From contig JBCHKQ010000005.1 in the NCBI GenBank assembly GCA_039023545.1, positions 1-64,000 of the forward strand: a stretch of 64,000 nucleotides of DNA, read 5' to 3'. Under the pieces are notes generated by a model that ran no database searches, was not told the origin of the DNA, and saw nothing but the letters and a program-made list of their open reading frames with translations. Made by a program: the position numbers and the translations under genes. This DNA comes from Spirochaetia bacterium 38H-sp. GTDB lineage: Bacteria > Spirochaetota > Spirochaetia > Winmispirales > Winmispiraceae. Shown here in pieces: positions 57,248 through 64,000 of the stretch. Numbering within the stretch: position 1 is the first letter of the stretch; every line of letters begins with the position of its first letter.

Positions 57248-58219
57248 ATGCAGGCACCCAACAATGTGCTTGAATGGATAGATAATAATTCTGTTTTTTT
57301 AATATTGGGACATAAGGATCCGGATGGTGACTGTGTGGGTTCCCAGCTTGCCATAACCAGGTTTTTAAATAGGATAGGGAAAACTGCGATTCCTTTATCA
57401 AAAGGAGCCTTTAAAACCACAGAAGTAAAAAGCTACGAAAAATTTTTTACTAAGAATATAACAGAAACAGAACTCAATAGACTGCAAAACCCTGTAATAA
57501 TAGTTTTGGACACATCCACACAGGATAGACTTGGAGAATTTGCTTACCTTACTGACAGATACCCTACTTTGGTAATAGACCATCACATAGCAGGAGAAGA
57601 CTTTGGCACTTTAAAATGGGAAGAGCCTTCCGCACCTTCTACTACTTATATGGTACAAAGCATAATAGAAACAAAAACAGGTAGCATTTCACAAGAGGAA
57701 GCTTTCTTTGTATTTTATGGACTGGCAACAGATACCGGATTTTTCAGATTTTTGGAAGAAGGCAGTGCCCATGTCTTTAAGTCTGCAGCCAGATTGGTAG
57801 ATGCCGGAATAAGCCCAAGGAATCTCTATCTTGCCACGCAGAAAGGTCAAACATTAAAATCAAGAAAATGGCTTGGGATAATGCTATCCAATATGGAAAT
57901 ATTGTGTGACGGAAAGTTTGTAATATTCTCAGAAACAATGACCATAAGAAATGAATATCCCGATGGAGACAGGCAGACAGACCTTCTATACAATATTGTA
58001 TTGGATACAGATCAATGTGAAGCAATAGCTGCTATACGAGAAGAACCCAATGGCGGTTGTAAGGTTAGCATGAGGTCAAAAAAATATCTGGATGTAGCGA
58101 GTATAGCAAAATCATTCGGAGGAGGCGGTCACAAACATGCTGCAGGTTTTGAAACAAAAGCAAAATTGGAGAGTATAAAAAAAACAATAAAATCTCTATT
58201 CGAACAAAATTGTAAATAA
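57248..58219 (+). CDS. nrnA: DHH-family phosphoesterase, NrnA type (nanoRNase/pAp phosphatase)
   Basis: Enzymes of this type degrade short oligoribonucleotides or dephosphorylate pAp. The 323-aa protein has GHKDPDGDCVGSQLA (His22, Asp24, Asp26, Asp28), VLDTSTQDRLGEF, the DHH motif VIDHHIAGEDFG (about 110) and the C-terminal DHHA1 motif SFGGGGHKHAAGFE. These are the metal- and substrate-binding residues of the family. Symbol assigned by family, not by a ranked match. Confidence 0.87.
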   Translation: MQAPNNVLEWIDNNSVFLILGHKDPDGDCVGSQLAITRFLNRIGKTAIPLSKGAFKTTEVKSYEKFFTKNITETELNRLQNPVIIVLDTSTQDRLGEFAYLTDRYPTLVIDHHIAGEDFGTLKWEEPSAPSTTYMVQSIIETKTGSISQEEAFFVFYGLATDTGFFRFLEEGSAHVFKSAARLVDAGISPRNLYLATQKGQTLKSRKWLGIMLSNMEILCDGKFVIFSETMTIRNEYPDGDRQTDLLYNIVLDTDQCEAIAAIREEPNGGCKVSMRSKKYLDVASIAKSFGGGGHKHAAGFETKAKLESIKKTIKSLFEQNCK

Positions 58220-58251
58220 TTGTAAAAAAAGTATAAATAATAGACATTTTT

Positions 58252-58268
58252 CTGGCATAAAAATTGCA
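58252..58268 (+). promoter_or_regulatory. Near-consensus sigma-54 promoter
   Basis: The sequence CTGGCATAAAAATTGCA has GG (58254-58255) and GC (58266-58267) separated by exactly 10 bases, as the -24/-12 sigma-54 class requires. It matches TGGCA and TTGCA fully. It sits 36 bp before the 58304 start codon. Confidence 0.6.
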
Positions 58269-58303
58269 TATATGTCCTCAAGTATATCATAAGGGGGATA
58301 TAT

Positions 58304-59206
58304 ATGGACTATCTGTCAAAACAAGTCATCAAGTATCAAGAAAAAAGACAAAAGTTTGAAAACATTTTTTCTATCCTAGCAGAAGAAATCTACAATTATC
58401 CAAGAAACGAAGAACACCGAGGAGGATTTCTGATATTCTTTTATCCTAGATTAAAAAAGCTTTGTAAAACATTTGAATATCAAGGAATACCATTTTCTCA
58501 TTACCTTAGAAAGACAATTAAATGGCAATATAAAAGTTTTTTAAAAGAAATATCCACACGCAATAATTTGGAAGATATTCTATCAAGTTCTGACTTTCAG
58601 GAGCTATATTTAAACAGGTCAGCACTATCCTTTAATAGTGCACATGATAAAAAAACATCAATGCTTGCAGAAATACTAAAAAATGCAAAAGGGAAAGAAA
58701 GAACCAGACTTTTTTTCCTTATTTTAAGAGAAATAGAATACCTCCCTCCAGATTATGAGGAAGAAATAGCAGAAATAATGGAAATAGAAACAGACCATCT
58801 GCAATATATTTTTTCTGAACTCAGAAAAAGACGCCATAGCAGAATAATAAAAAGACAAATCGTACAAAAAAAGAGAAATGCATTAAATATGAGAATACTT
58901 CTGCTAGAAAAACAAATTGAACTTGCAAGTGAGGAAGAAAAAATACAACTTATAGAGGAAATAGAAAAGAAAAAAATTAGACTCAAAAAACTAGACAGAA
59001 AACTAGAAAAGATGTCAATCCGTGCAAAACACTCCGATATAGCAGAAGTTCTCAACATTCCAAAAGGAACAATTGACTCAGGTATATACTATATAATAAA
59101 ACGCTCTCAGGAGGGAACATCTTTTATAAACAATTATTTTAGCGATTTCAACTCTGCAAGCAAGGCATGCCATGGCAATGTAGCACACTTTACTCTCACA
59201 GGATAA
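58304..59206 (+). CDS. Divergent sigma-factor-like regulator
   Basis: A 300-aa basic, helical protein. The N-terminal part (HRGGFLIFFYPRLKKLCKTF, then FSHYLRKTIKWQYKSFLKE) resembles region 2 of sigma-70-type factors. The middle has a long coiled coil (about 190-235, LLLEKQIELASEEEKIQLIE). The C-terminal HSDIAEVLNIPKGTIDSGIY is a helix-turn-helix like sigma region 4. It may be a diverged extracytoplasmic sigma factor or a DNA-binding regulator. GGGGG lies 8 bp before the ATG. Its last 73 bases overlap the end of the convergent sufU. Confidence 0.6.
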   Translation: MDYLSKQVIKYQEKRQKFENIFSILAEEIYNYPRNEEHRGGFLIFFYPRLKKLCKTFEYQGIPFSHYLRKTIKWQYKSFLKEISTRNNLEDILSSSDFQELYLNRSALSFNSAHDKKTSMLAEILKNAKGKERTRLFFLILREIEYLPPDYEEEIAEIMEIETDHLQYIFSELRKRRHSRIIKRQIVQKKRNALNMRILLLEKQIELASEEEKIQLIEEIEKKKIRLKKLDRKLEKMSIRAKHSDIAEVLNIPKGTIDSGIYYIIKRSQEGTSFINNYFSDFNSASKACHGNVAHFTLTG

Positions 59207-59559
59207 TCGCGCAAACCGGAGAAAACAACAAGATCTCCGTAGTTATCCAGAGGCTCCTTGCTCTCACCTCGCAATACAGCCAATACGTTCTCTACAAAAG
59301 ATATGGCTTCTTCTTTGCTCTTCCCCTTTACTATATCTGTCATAATAGAAGCAGAAGCCATATCTATGGCACATCCATGACCGTCAAAATACACCTTTTC
59401 TATTATTCCGTCTTTTACATCAACCTCAAGTTTTACAGAATCTCCACATGTCGGGTTATTATGAAGATGAGAATCAGGAATATGTGATAAATCCCTTCTA
59501 TTCCGCGGATGTTTATAATGATCAAGAAGTATCTCCTGATAAAGATCATTAAACTGCAT
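59134..59559 (-). CDS. sufU: SUF system scaffold/sulfur-relay protein SufU
   Basis: SufU accepts sulfur from SufS (zinc-dependent) or acts as an Fe-S scaffold. The 141-aa protein (start 59559, MQFNDLYQEILLDHYKHPRN) has Cys38, Asp40, Cys63 and Cys125 in NNPTCGDSV, DGHGCAI and RVKCATLPWHAL. The start lies one base after the sufS stop. AAGGAG within the sufS end serves as the ribosome-binding site. It is the last gene of the SUF operon and overlaps the facing 58304 gene by 73 bp. Confidence 0.93.
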   Translation of the reverse strand: MQFNDLYQEILLDHYKHPRNRRDLSHIPDSHLHNNPTCGDSVKLEVDVKDGIIEKVYFDGHGCAIDMASASIMTDIVKGKSKEEAISFVENVLAVLRGESKEPLDNYGDLVVFSGLRDYPVRVKCATLPWHALLAELKSLK

Positions 59560-59560
59560 A

Positions 59561-60796
59561 TTAAAAGAACTCCTTAGCATATTTTATTGCAGAAACAAGA
59601 ACATCTATGTCCTCTACAGTATTATATATTGCAAAACTCGCTCTTACAGTAGCAGGGACAGAAAGCCGCTTCATAATAGGCTGAGCACAATGATGACCAG
59701 CCCTTACAGCTACTCCTCTGCTGTCCAAAATCTGAGCTACGTCGTGAGGATGGATATTATCGACATAAAAAGAAATAACACCTCTATGAGAAGAATCCTT
59801 ACTCCCGTAGACAGTAAGCCCTTCTATATCTTCTAACCTTTCTATTGCATAGTCCGTCAACACTCTCTCATGTTTTATGATAGTATCAAAGCCCAAAGAA
59901 GAAATAAAAGAAACTGCCTCGGCAAACCCCGCAGCCCCTTCTATATTGGGAGTCCCTGCTTCAAACTTATGAGGTATATCATTCCATGAGGAAGAATATA
60001 AATCCACGGATAATATCATGTCACCTCCGCCAAGAAACGGGGGCATATCTTCCAGTATGTCCCTTTTTGCCCAAAGAAAACCTATTCCCGTAGGCCCGTA
60101 GATCTTATGTGCAGAAACAGCCATAAAATCACAATTAAGAGCCTTTACTGACAATGGCATATGTGCTGCTGCCTGAGCGGCATCAAGCATCACTATAGCA
60201 CCCCTTGCATGAGCATAGCTTATTATCTCTTCAACCGGCTGAATGGTGCCAAAGACGTTAGACATAAGGCTTACAGAAACAAGCTTGATAGATTCATCCC
60301 AGATATCTGACAGCACAGAAACATCGATTTTCCCTATATCATTAAAAGGAAGGAATCTGAGTCTTATCTTTTTTCTTTCCGAAAGCAACTGCCAAGGCAC
60401 TATATTACTATGGTGTTCGAGTTCGGACAGTAGTACAATATCACCTTCTGATAAGTTCTGCTCAGCCCAGGTTCTTGCAACAAGATTGATTGCCTCTGTT
60501 GCATTTCTTGTAAAAACAATCTCGTCTGATTTAGCACCGATAAACTCCGCTACTCTCTCTCTGGATTTCTCATATAGATAAGTAGCTTTTTCTGATAAAA
60601 AATGTATGCCTCTATGCACATTGGAATGACTGTTCCTTGCATAATCCGTCATTGATTCTATTACCTGTATAGGCCTCTGAGTTGATGCAGCATTATCCAG
60701 ATATACAAGGCGGTTTCCATGTATAGTCTGTTTTAATACTGGAAACTGTTCTTTTATATGTGCAATATTATTATACTTTGACATAGACATACCCAT
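59561..60796 (-). CDS. sufS: Cysteine desulfurase SufS
   Basis: SufS is the PLP enzyme that releases sulfur from cysteine as a persulfide for Fe-S assembly. The 411-aa protein has the PLP lysine in SAHKIYGPTG (Lys231), Asp205 and the active-site Cys in RAGHHCAQP (Cys370). Three in-frame ATG codons (60796, 60790, 60784) lie within the end of the Rieske gene; which is used is not clear. It sits between the Rieske gene and sufU. Confidence 0.94.
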   Translation of the reverse strand: MGMSMSKYNNIAHIKEQFPVLKQTIHGNRLVYLDNAASTQRPIQVIESMTDYARNSHSNVHRGIHFLSEKATYLYEKSRERVAEFIGAKSDEIVFTRNATEAINLVARTWAEQNLSEGDIVLLSELEHHSNIVPWQLLSERKKIRLRFLPFNDIGKIDVSVLSDIWDESIKLVSVSLMSNVFGTIQPVEEIISYAHARGAIVMLDAAQAAAHMPLSVKALNCDFMAVSAHKIYGPTGIGFLWAKRDILEDMPPFLGGGDMILSVDLYSSSWNDIPHKFEAGTPNIEGAAGFAEAVSFISSLGFDTIIKHERVLTDYAIERLEDIEGLTVYGSKDSSHRGVISFYVDNIHPHDVAQILDSRGVAVRAGHHCAQPIMKRLSVPATVRASFAIYNTVEDIDVLVSAIKYAKEFF

Positions 60797-61073
60797 CTTC
60801 TATCTTAACATCGTATTTTTTAACATTCTTTGTGGCAGGAAAATCCAATACCCTGCCTGTCTTTATATCAAAGCGAGAACCATGCTTGGGACAATACACA
60901 TGCTCCTTCCACACCATTCCTTCCGAAAGCAGACTATATTCATGAGAGCATACATCATCCAGAGCAAAGACCTCTCCATCAAGCTTAAACAAAGCTATCT
61001 TATTTTTTCCACACATAACACCTGTGCTTTTATCAAAGGAATCTGCCTTGATAGTCTTATACCACTTAGCCAC
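60771..61073 (-). CDS. Rieske [2Fe-2S] ferredoxin-like protein in the SUF operon
   Basis: A 100-aa soluble Rieske protein with Cys42-x-His44 (DVCSHEYSLL) and Cys61-x2-His64 (VYCPKHGSRFD), the four ligands of a 2Fe-2S cluster. It resembles NirD/dioxygenase-type ferredoxins. Placed between sufD and sufS, it may carry electrons for cluster assembly or repair, or be a substrate of the pathway. It overlaps the sufS start by up to 26 bp. Confidence 0.9.
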   Translation of the reverse strand: MAKWYKTIKADSFDKSTGVMCGKNKIALFKLDGEVFALDDVCSHEYSLLSEGMVWKEHVYCPKHGSRFDIKTGRVLDFPATKNVKKYDVKIEDGYVYVKV

Positions 61074-61082
61074 ACCTTCCCC

Positions 61083-62171
61083 TTAAAGCATTTTAATCTT
61101 TTTTTCTGCAAGCCTATATATTATTTTTGCTTCTCTATCAGGTATCAAATCAAGGACATCCTTGATATGAGCAGAAGAAAGCAATGCTGTTGCCTGAGCC
61201 TTATCTAGCCCCCTGCTTCTCAAATAAAACAATTCTTTATCCCCTACCTTTCCGCTGGTAGAACCATGACTGCATCGTACATCATCCGTAGATATGGACA
61301 ACGTAGGTATAGAAGAAACCTCCGCATCATCTGATAACAGCAAATTCTTGTTGGAAAGATATGCATCCGTTCCTTTTGCCCTTTCCTTTACATCTATAAG
61401 CCCTTGATATACTGCTCTTCCTCTATCACCAGCTACAAGGTTATACCTTGATACACTATGAGTTCTCTCTGAAGAATGCTCCTGTACCGTTCTAAAATCA
61501 TAATGCTCAGTACCGGACAGCACAGAAGCACCTAGAAGAAGTGCATCCGCACCGCTGCCAAAAAGATTTACCCATATACGTTGTTTTATAAAAGAGTATC
61601 CCATCATACCAGAAAAATGCACAAATCTAGCATTTTTCTTTAACTCTACATAAGAATGCGCCATCCTGTAAGGACTAAGAAGCTCTGTTCCAAGATCATA
61701 TATGTTTAAGGATGCATTATCCTCTACAAGGCCACTGCAGACAAGATTGATAAAGGAGCCTCTACCTGCATTATGCTTTATGACCACATTGGCCGTAACA
61801 GAAGGCAACACAAAAAACATAAGATGCACATCGGAGATTGTTCCAAGATCCTGCTCAAGCTCTATCTCAATATCAACGTTCTTTTCTATTCTTATATATC
61901 TGGTAACAGCAGAAGACATGGCTCGCAAAATAAAAACATTATCAGCCTTGCTTAACATATTCTCCTGCATACTAATAAAGGCATTGTCTTTTATCTCATA
62001 AGGCATAAGAGCAGCTGCTCCATTCACATGGACATTGCAGTCGCTCTTCTTAAAATTGTCAAAATCTATGCCTGATATATCTGTCCTTCTCCACTCTTCC
62101 TCAAAACCGGAAGGAAGAGCCATATTCTCTGCCATTTTTTCTGCTCGTCTTATTATTGTATTCATATCCAT
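61083..62171 (-). CDS. sufD: SUF system Fe-S assembly protein SufD
   Basis: SufD joins SufB and SufC in the SufBCD scaffold complex. The product (362 aa from ATG at 62171) has the N-terminal helix with EEEWRRTDISGIDFDNF and a right-handed beta-helix core. The C-terminal core has DDVRCSHGSTSGKVGDKELF and YLRSRGLDKAQATALL, the SufB/SufD signature. It starts 4 bp after the sufB stop. Confidence 0.92.
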   Translation of the reverse strand: MDMNTIIRRAEKMAENMALPSGFEEEWRRTDISGIDFDNFKKSDCNVHVNGAAALMPYEIKDNAFISMQENMLSKADNVFILRAMSSAVTRYIRIEKNVDIEIELEQDLGTISDVHLMFFVLPSVTANVVIKHNAGRGSFINLVCSGLVEDNASLNIYDLGTELLSPYRMAHSYVELKKNARFVHFSGMMGYSFIKQRIWVNLFGSGADALLLGASVLSGTEHYDFRTVQEHSSERTHSVSRYNLVAGDRGRAVYQGLIDVKERAKGTDAYLSNKNLLLSDDAEVSSIPTLSISTDDVRCSHGSTSGKVGDKELFYLRSRGLDKAQATALLSSAHIKDVLDLIPDREAKIIYRLAEKKIKML

Positions 62172-62175
62172 TTGC

Positions 62176-63573
62176 TTAACCAACTGAGCCCTCCATCTCA
62201 AGCTCTATGAGCCTATTGAGTTCTACTGCATATTCCATAGGAAGCTGCTTAACAAGAGGATCCAAAAAACCATTGACTATCATACTTGCAGCCTCATCCT
62301 CAGAAAATCCCCTGGACATAAGATAAAAAAGCTGTTGCTCGCTTATCTTACTAACCCTAGCCTCATGCTCTATACGTGCATCACTGGACTTTATATCCAT
62401 ATAAGGATAAGTGTTACTGGTAGAACTAGGATCAAGAATAAGGGCATCGCATACTACATGCGACTTTACATCCTTAACATCCTTCTCTACCTTAACAAGC
62501 CCCCTATAACTTGCAACACCCCCATCCTTACTTATAGACTTGGAAGTAATAACAGAAGAAGTATGCGGGGCTGCGTGTATCATCTTGGCACCTGTATCCT
62601 GCTCCTGTCCCTTCCCTGCAAAAGCTATGGACAACACCTCGCCATGAGCACCCTCACCCATGAGAATAACAGAGGGGTATTTCATAGTCTTCTTGCTGCC
62701 TATATTTCCATCAACCCACTCTACCGTAGCACCTTCATAAGCAACAGCTCGCTTTGTGACAAGATTATAAATATCACCTGACCAGTTTTGTATGGTGCTG
62801 TATCTGACCCTTGCGCCGGGAAGAGCTATTATCTCTACCACGGCACTATGAAGAGAAGCCGTTGTATATACCGGAGCAGTACACCCTTCTATATAATGAA
62901 CAAAACTTCCCTCATCTGCAATTATAAGAGTCCTCTCAAACTGTCCCATATTCTGAGTATTTATCCTAAAATAGGCCTGCAAAGGGATATCCACCTTAAC
63001 CCCTTTGGGAACATAGACAAAACTTCCACCCGACCATACTGCAGAATTTAATGCAGCAAACTTATTATCCCCAGGAGGAATAACCGTACCGAAATATTTT
63101 TTTACAAGCTCAGGATGCTCTCTTACAGCAGTTTCCGGATCGCAGAAAATAACCCCCTTTTCTTCAAGCCCCTTTTGTATATTATGGTAAACCATCTCAG
63201 AATCATACTGAGCACCTACACCTGCCAGGTACTTTCTCTCCGCCTCCGGAATACCCAACCTATCAAAAGTCTTCTTTATAGTATCAGGAACATCATCCCA
63301 TGTTCTCTCAGCCTTATCAGTAGATTTTACATAATAATAAATATCGTCAAAATCAAGCTCTGACAGATCAACCCCCCAATTGGGCATAGGCTTGGATATA
63401 AACATCCTATAAGCGAGGAGCCTAAAATCCCTCATCCACTCAGGCTCGTTTTTATGCTTCGATATCCTTCTTACAACTTCCTCAGAAAGACCCTTTTCTT
63501 CTCTTATAACAGGCTTAACATTATCGGAAAAACCAAACTTATAATCGCCTATATCAACTTTTGACGAGTTCAT
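62176..63573 (-). CDS. sufB: SUF system Fe-S scaffold protein SufB
   Basis: SufB builds the nascent Fe-S cluster in the SufBCD complex. The protein (465 aa from the ATG at 63573) has [16 protein letters not shown] (about 45-60), [20 protein letters not shown] and [20 protein letters not shown]. It ends with [20 protein letters not shown] and [14 protein letters not shown], all typical. Tandem ATG codons (63576 and 63573) overlap the end of sufC; GAGGAG sits 4-7 bp upstream. Confidence 0.94.
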   Translation of the reverse strand: MNSSKVDIGDYKFGFSDNVKPVIREEKGLSEEVVRRISKHKNEPEWMRDFRLLAYRMFISKPMPNWGVDLSELDFDDIYYYVKSTDKAERTWDDVPDTIKKTFDRLGIPEAERKYLAGVGAQYDSEMVYHNIQKGLEEKGVIFCDPETAVREHPELVKKYFGTVIPPGDNKFAALNSAVWSGGSFVYVPKGVKVDIPLQAYFRINTQNMGQFERTLIIADEGSFVHYIEGCTAPVYTTASLHSAVVEIIALPGARVRYSTIQNWSGDIYNLVTKRAVAYEGATVEWVDGNIGSKKTMKYPSVILMGEGAHGEVLSIAFAGKGQEQDTGAKMIHAAPHTSSVITSKSISKDGGVASYRGLVKVEKDVKDVKSHVVCDALILDPSSTSNTYPYMDIKSSDARIEHEARVSKISEQQLFYLMSRGFSEDEAASMIVNGFLDPLVKQLPMEYAVELNRLIELEMEGSVG

Positions 63574-64000
63574 CATCACTCTCCTCTATACCGTACTCAG
63601 CCCTTATACTCTCATACCCCTCTCTTTCCAGAAGCTCCACAAGTTCTCTTCCTCCAGACCTAACAATATTCCCCCTGTACATGATATGCACATAATCAGG
63701 AGAAATGTGCTCCAGAATTCGCTGGTAATGCGTAATAATAAGAGCAGAAAAATCACCTCCACGCAAAGAATTAACCCCAACAGAGACATCCTTGAGAGCA
63801 TCTATATCAAGCCCAGAGTCTATCTCATCCAGCATTGCAAGCTTAGGCTGCATCATAAGCATCTGAACAATCTCCATCCTCTTTTTCTCACCACCTGAGA
63901 AACCATCGTTGAGAGAACGATTGATAAAATCCTCCGGAAGCCCAACCGTTTTTACAGATTTTTTAAGTCTTGATATGATATCAGACACAGAGACACTCTT
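63554..64000 (-). CDS. sufC: SUF system ATPase SufC, N-terminus beyond the window
   Basis: SufC is the ABC-type ATPase of the SufBCD complex. Only the last 148 residues are visible. They hold the ABC signature [13 protein letters not shown], Walker [14 protein letters not shown] with its catalytic Glu, and the switch His in IITHYQRIL. The Walker A part lies outside the window. The last 20 or so bases overlap sufB in another frame. Confidence 0.95.
   Translation of the reverse strand, partial: KSVSVSDIISRLKKSVKTVGLPEDFINRSLNDGFSGGEKKRMEIVQMLMMQPKLAMLDEIDSGLDIDALKDVSVGVNSLRGGDFSALIITHYQRILEHISPDYVHIMYRGNIVRSGGRELVELLEREGYESIRAEYGIEESDDELVKS

Overview
The window (about 40% GC by eye) looks like a chromosome segment of a spirochaete, probably a Treponema/Spirochaeta-like member of Spirochaetales. 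Supporting signs are treponeme-like EF-Tu and RNA polymerase subunits, a CHASE2-adenylate cyclase, FecR-domain and beta-barrel envelope proteins, lipoproteins with relaxed lipoboxes, and a RarA fusion protein. This assignment is an inference from protein character, not a database match.

Positions 1-28.6 kb: a partial membrane sensor-like gene (1-1326), then one almost unbroken minus-strand block of information-processing genes. Transcription runs from right to left: tRNA-Thr, rpmG, tRNA-Trp, secE, nusG, rplK, rplA, rplJ, rplL, rpoB, rpoC, rpsL, rpsG, tuf, then the S10/spc/alpha genes rpsJ to rplQ, including rpsD and rpoA. fusA, infA, adk and map are absent from the block. Promoters are visible before tRNA-Thr, rpsL and tuf. 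Hairpins lie after nusG, rplL, tuf and rplQ.

Positions 28.7-36.5 kb: pgl (6-phosphogluconolactonase), a secreted envelope protein, gpmI, an orphan solute-binding protein and a CHASE2-adenylate cyclase. 36.5-42.4 kb: a plus-strand set of exported proteins. It holds a small secreted protein, a beta-barrel, a FecR-domain protein and two tandem beta-helix lipoproteins; the first of these is out of frame with its signal peptide by one base in an A-tract. 42.4-47.1 kb: a YhhN-like membrane protein, alr, argF and a Na/Pi cotransporter, all minus strand.

Positions 47.4-59.2 kb (mostly plus): a RarA fusion gene; five tRNAs (His, Arg, Lys, Leu, Gly) with two promoters and a strong terminator; the protein-quality operon tig-clpP-clpX-lon; a convergent SDR gene; a small secreted protein; an NrnA-type DHH phosphoesterase; and a sigma-factor-like regulator behind a near-consensus sigma-54 promoter. 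59.1-64.0 kb (minus): the SUF iron-sulfur operon sufC(partial)-sufB-sufD-Rieske-sufS-sufU.

The most unusual signal is a dispersed family of eight intergenic elements. They share outer sequences (TACCGAAC on one side, mostly TGCCTNCGGCAAA on the other) but each encloses a different perfect or near-perfect hairpin. They occur only between genes: at convergent, tandem and divergent junctions, and never inside the ribosomal block.
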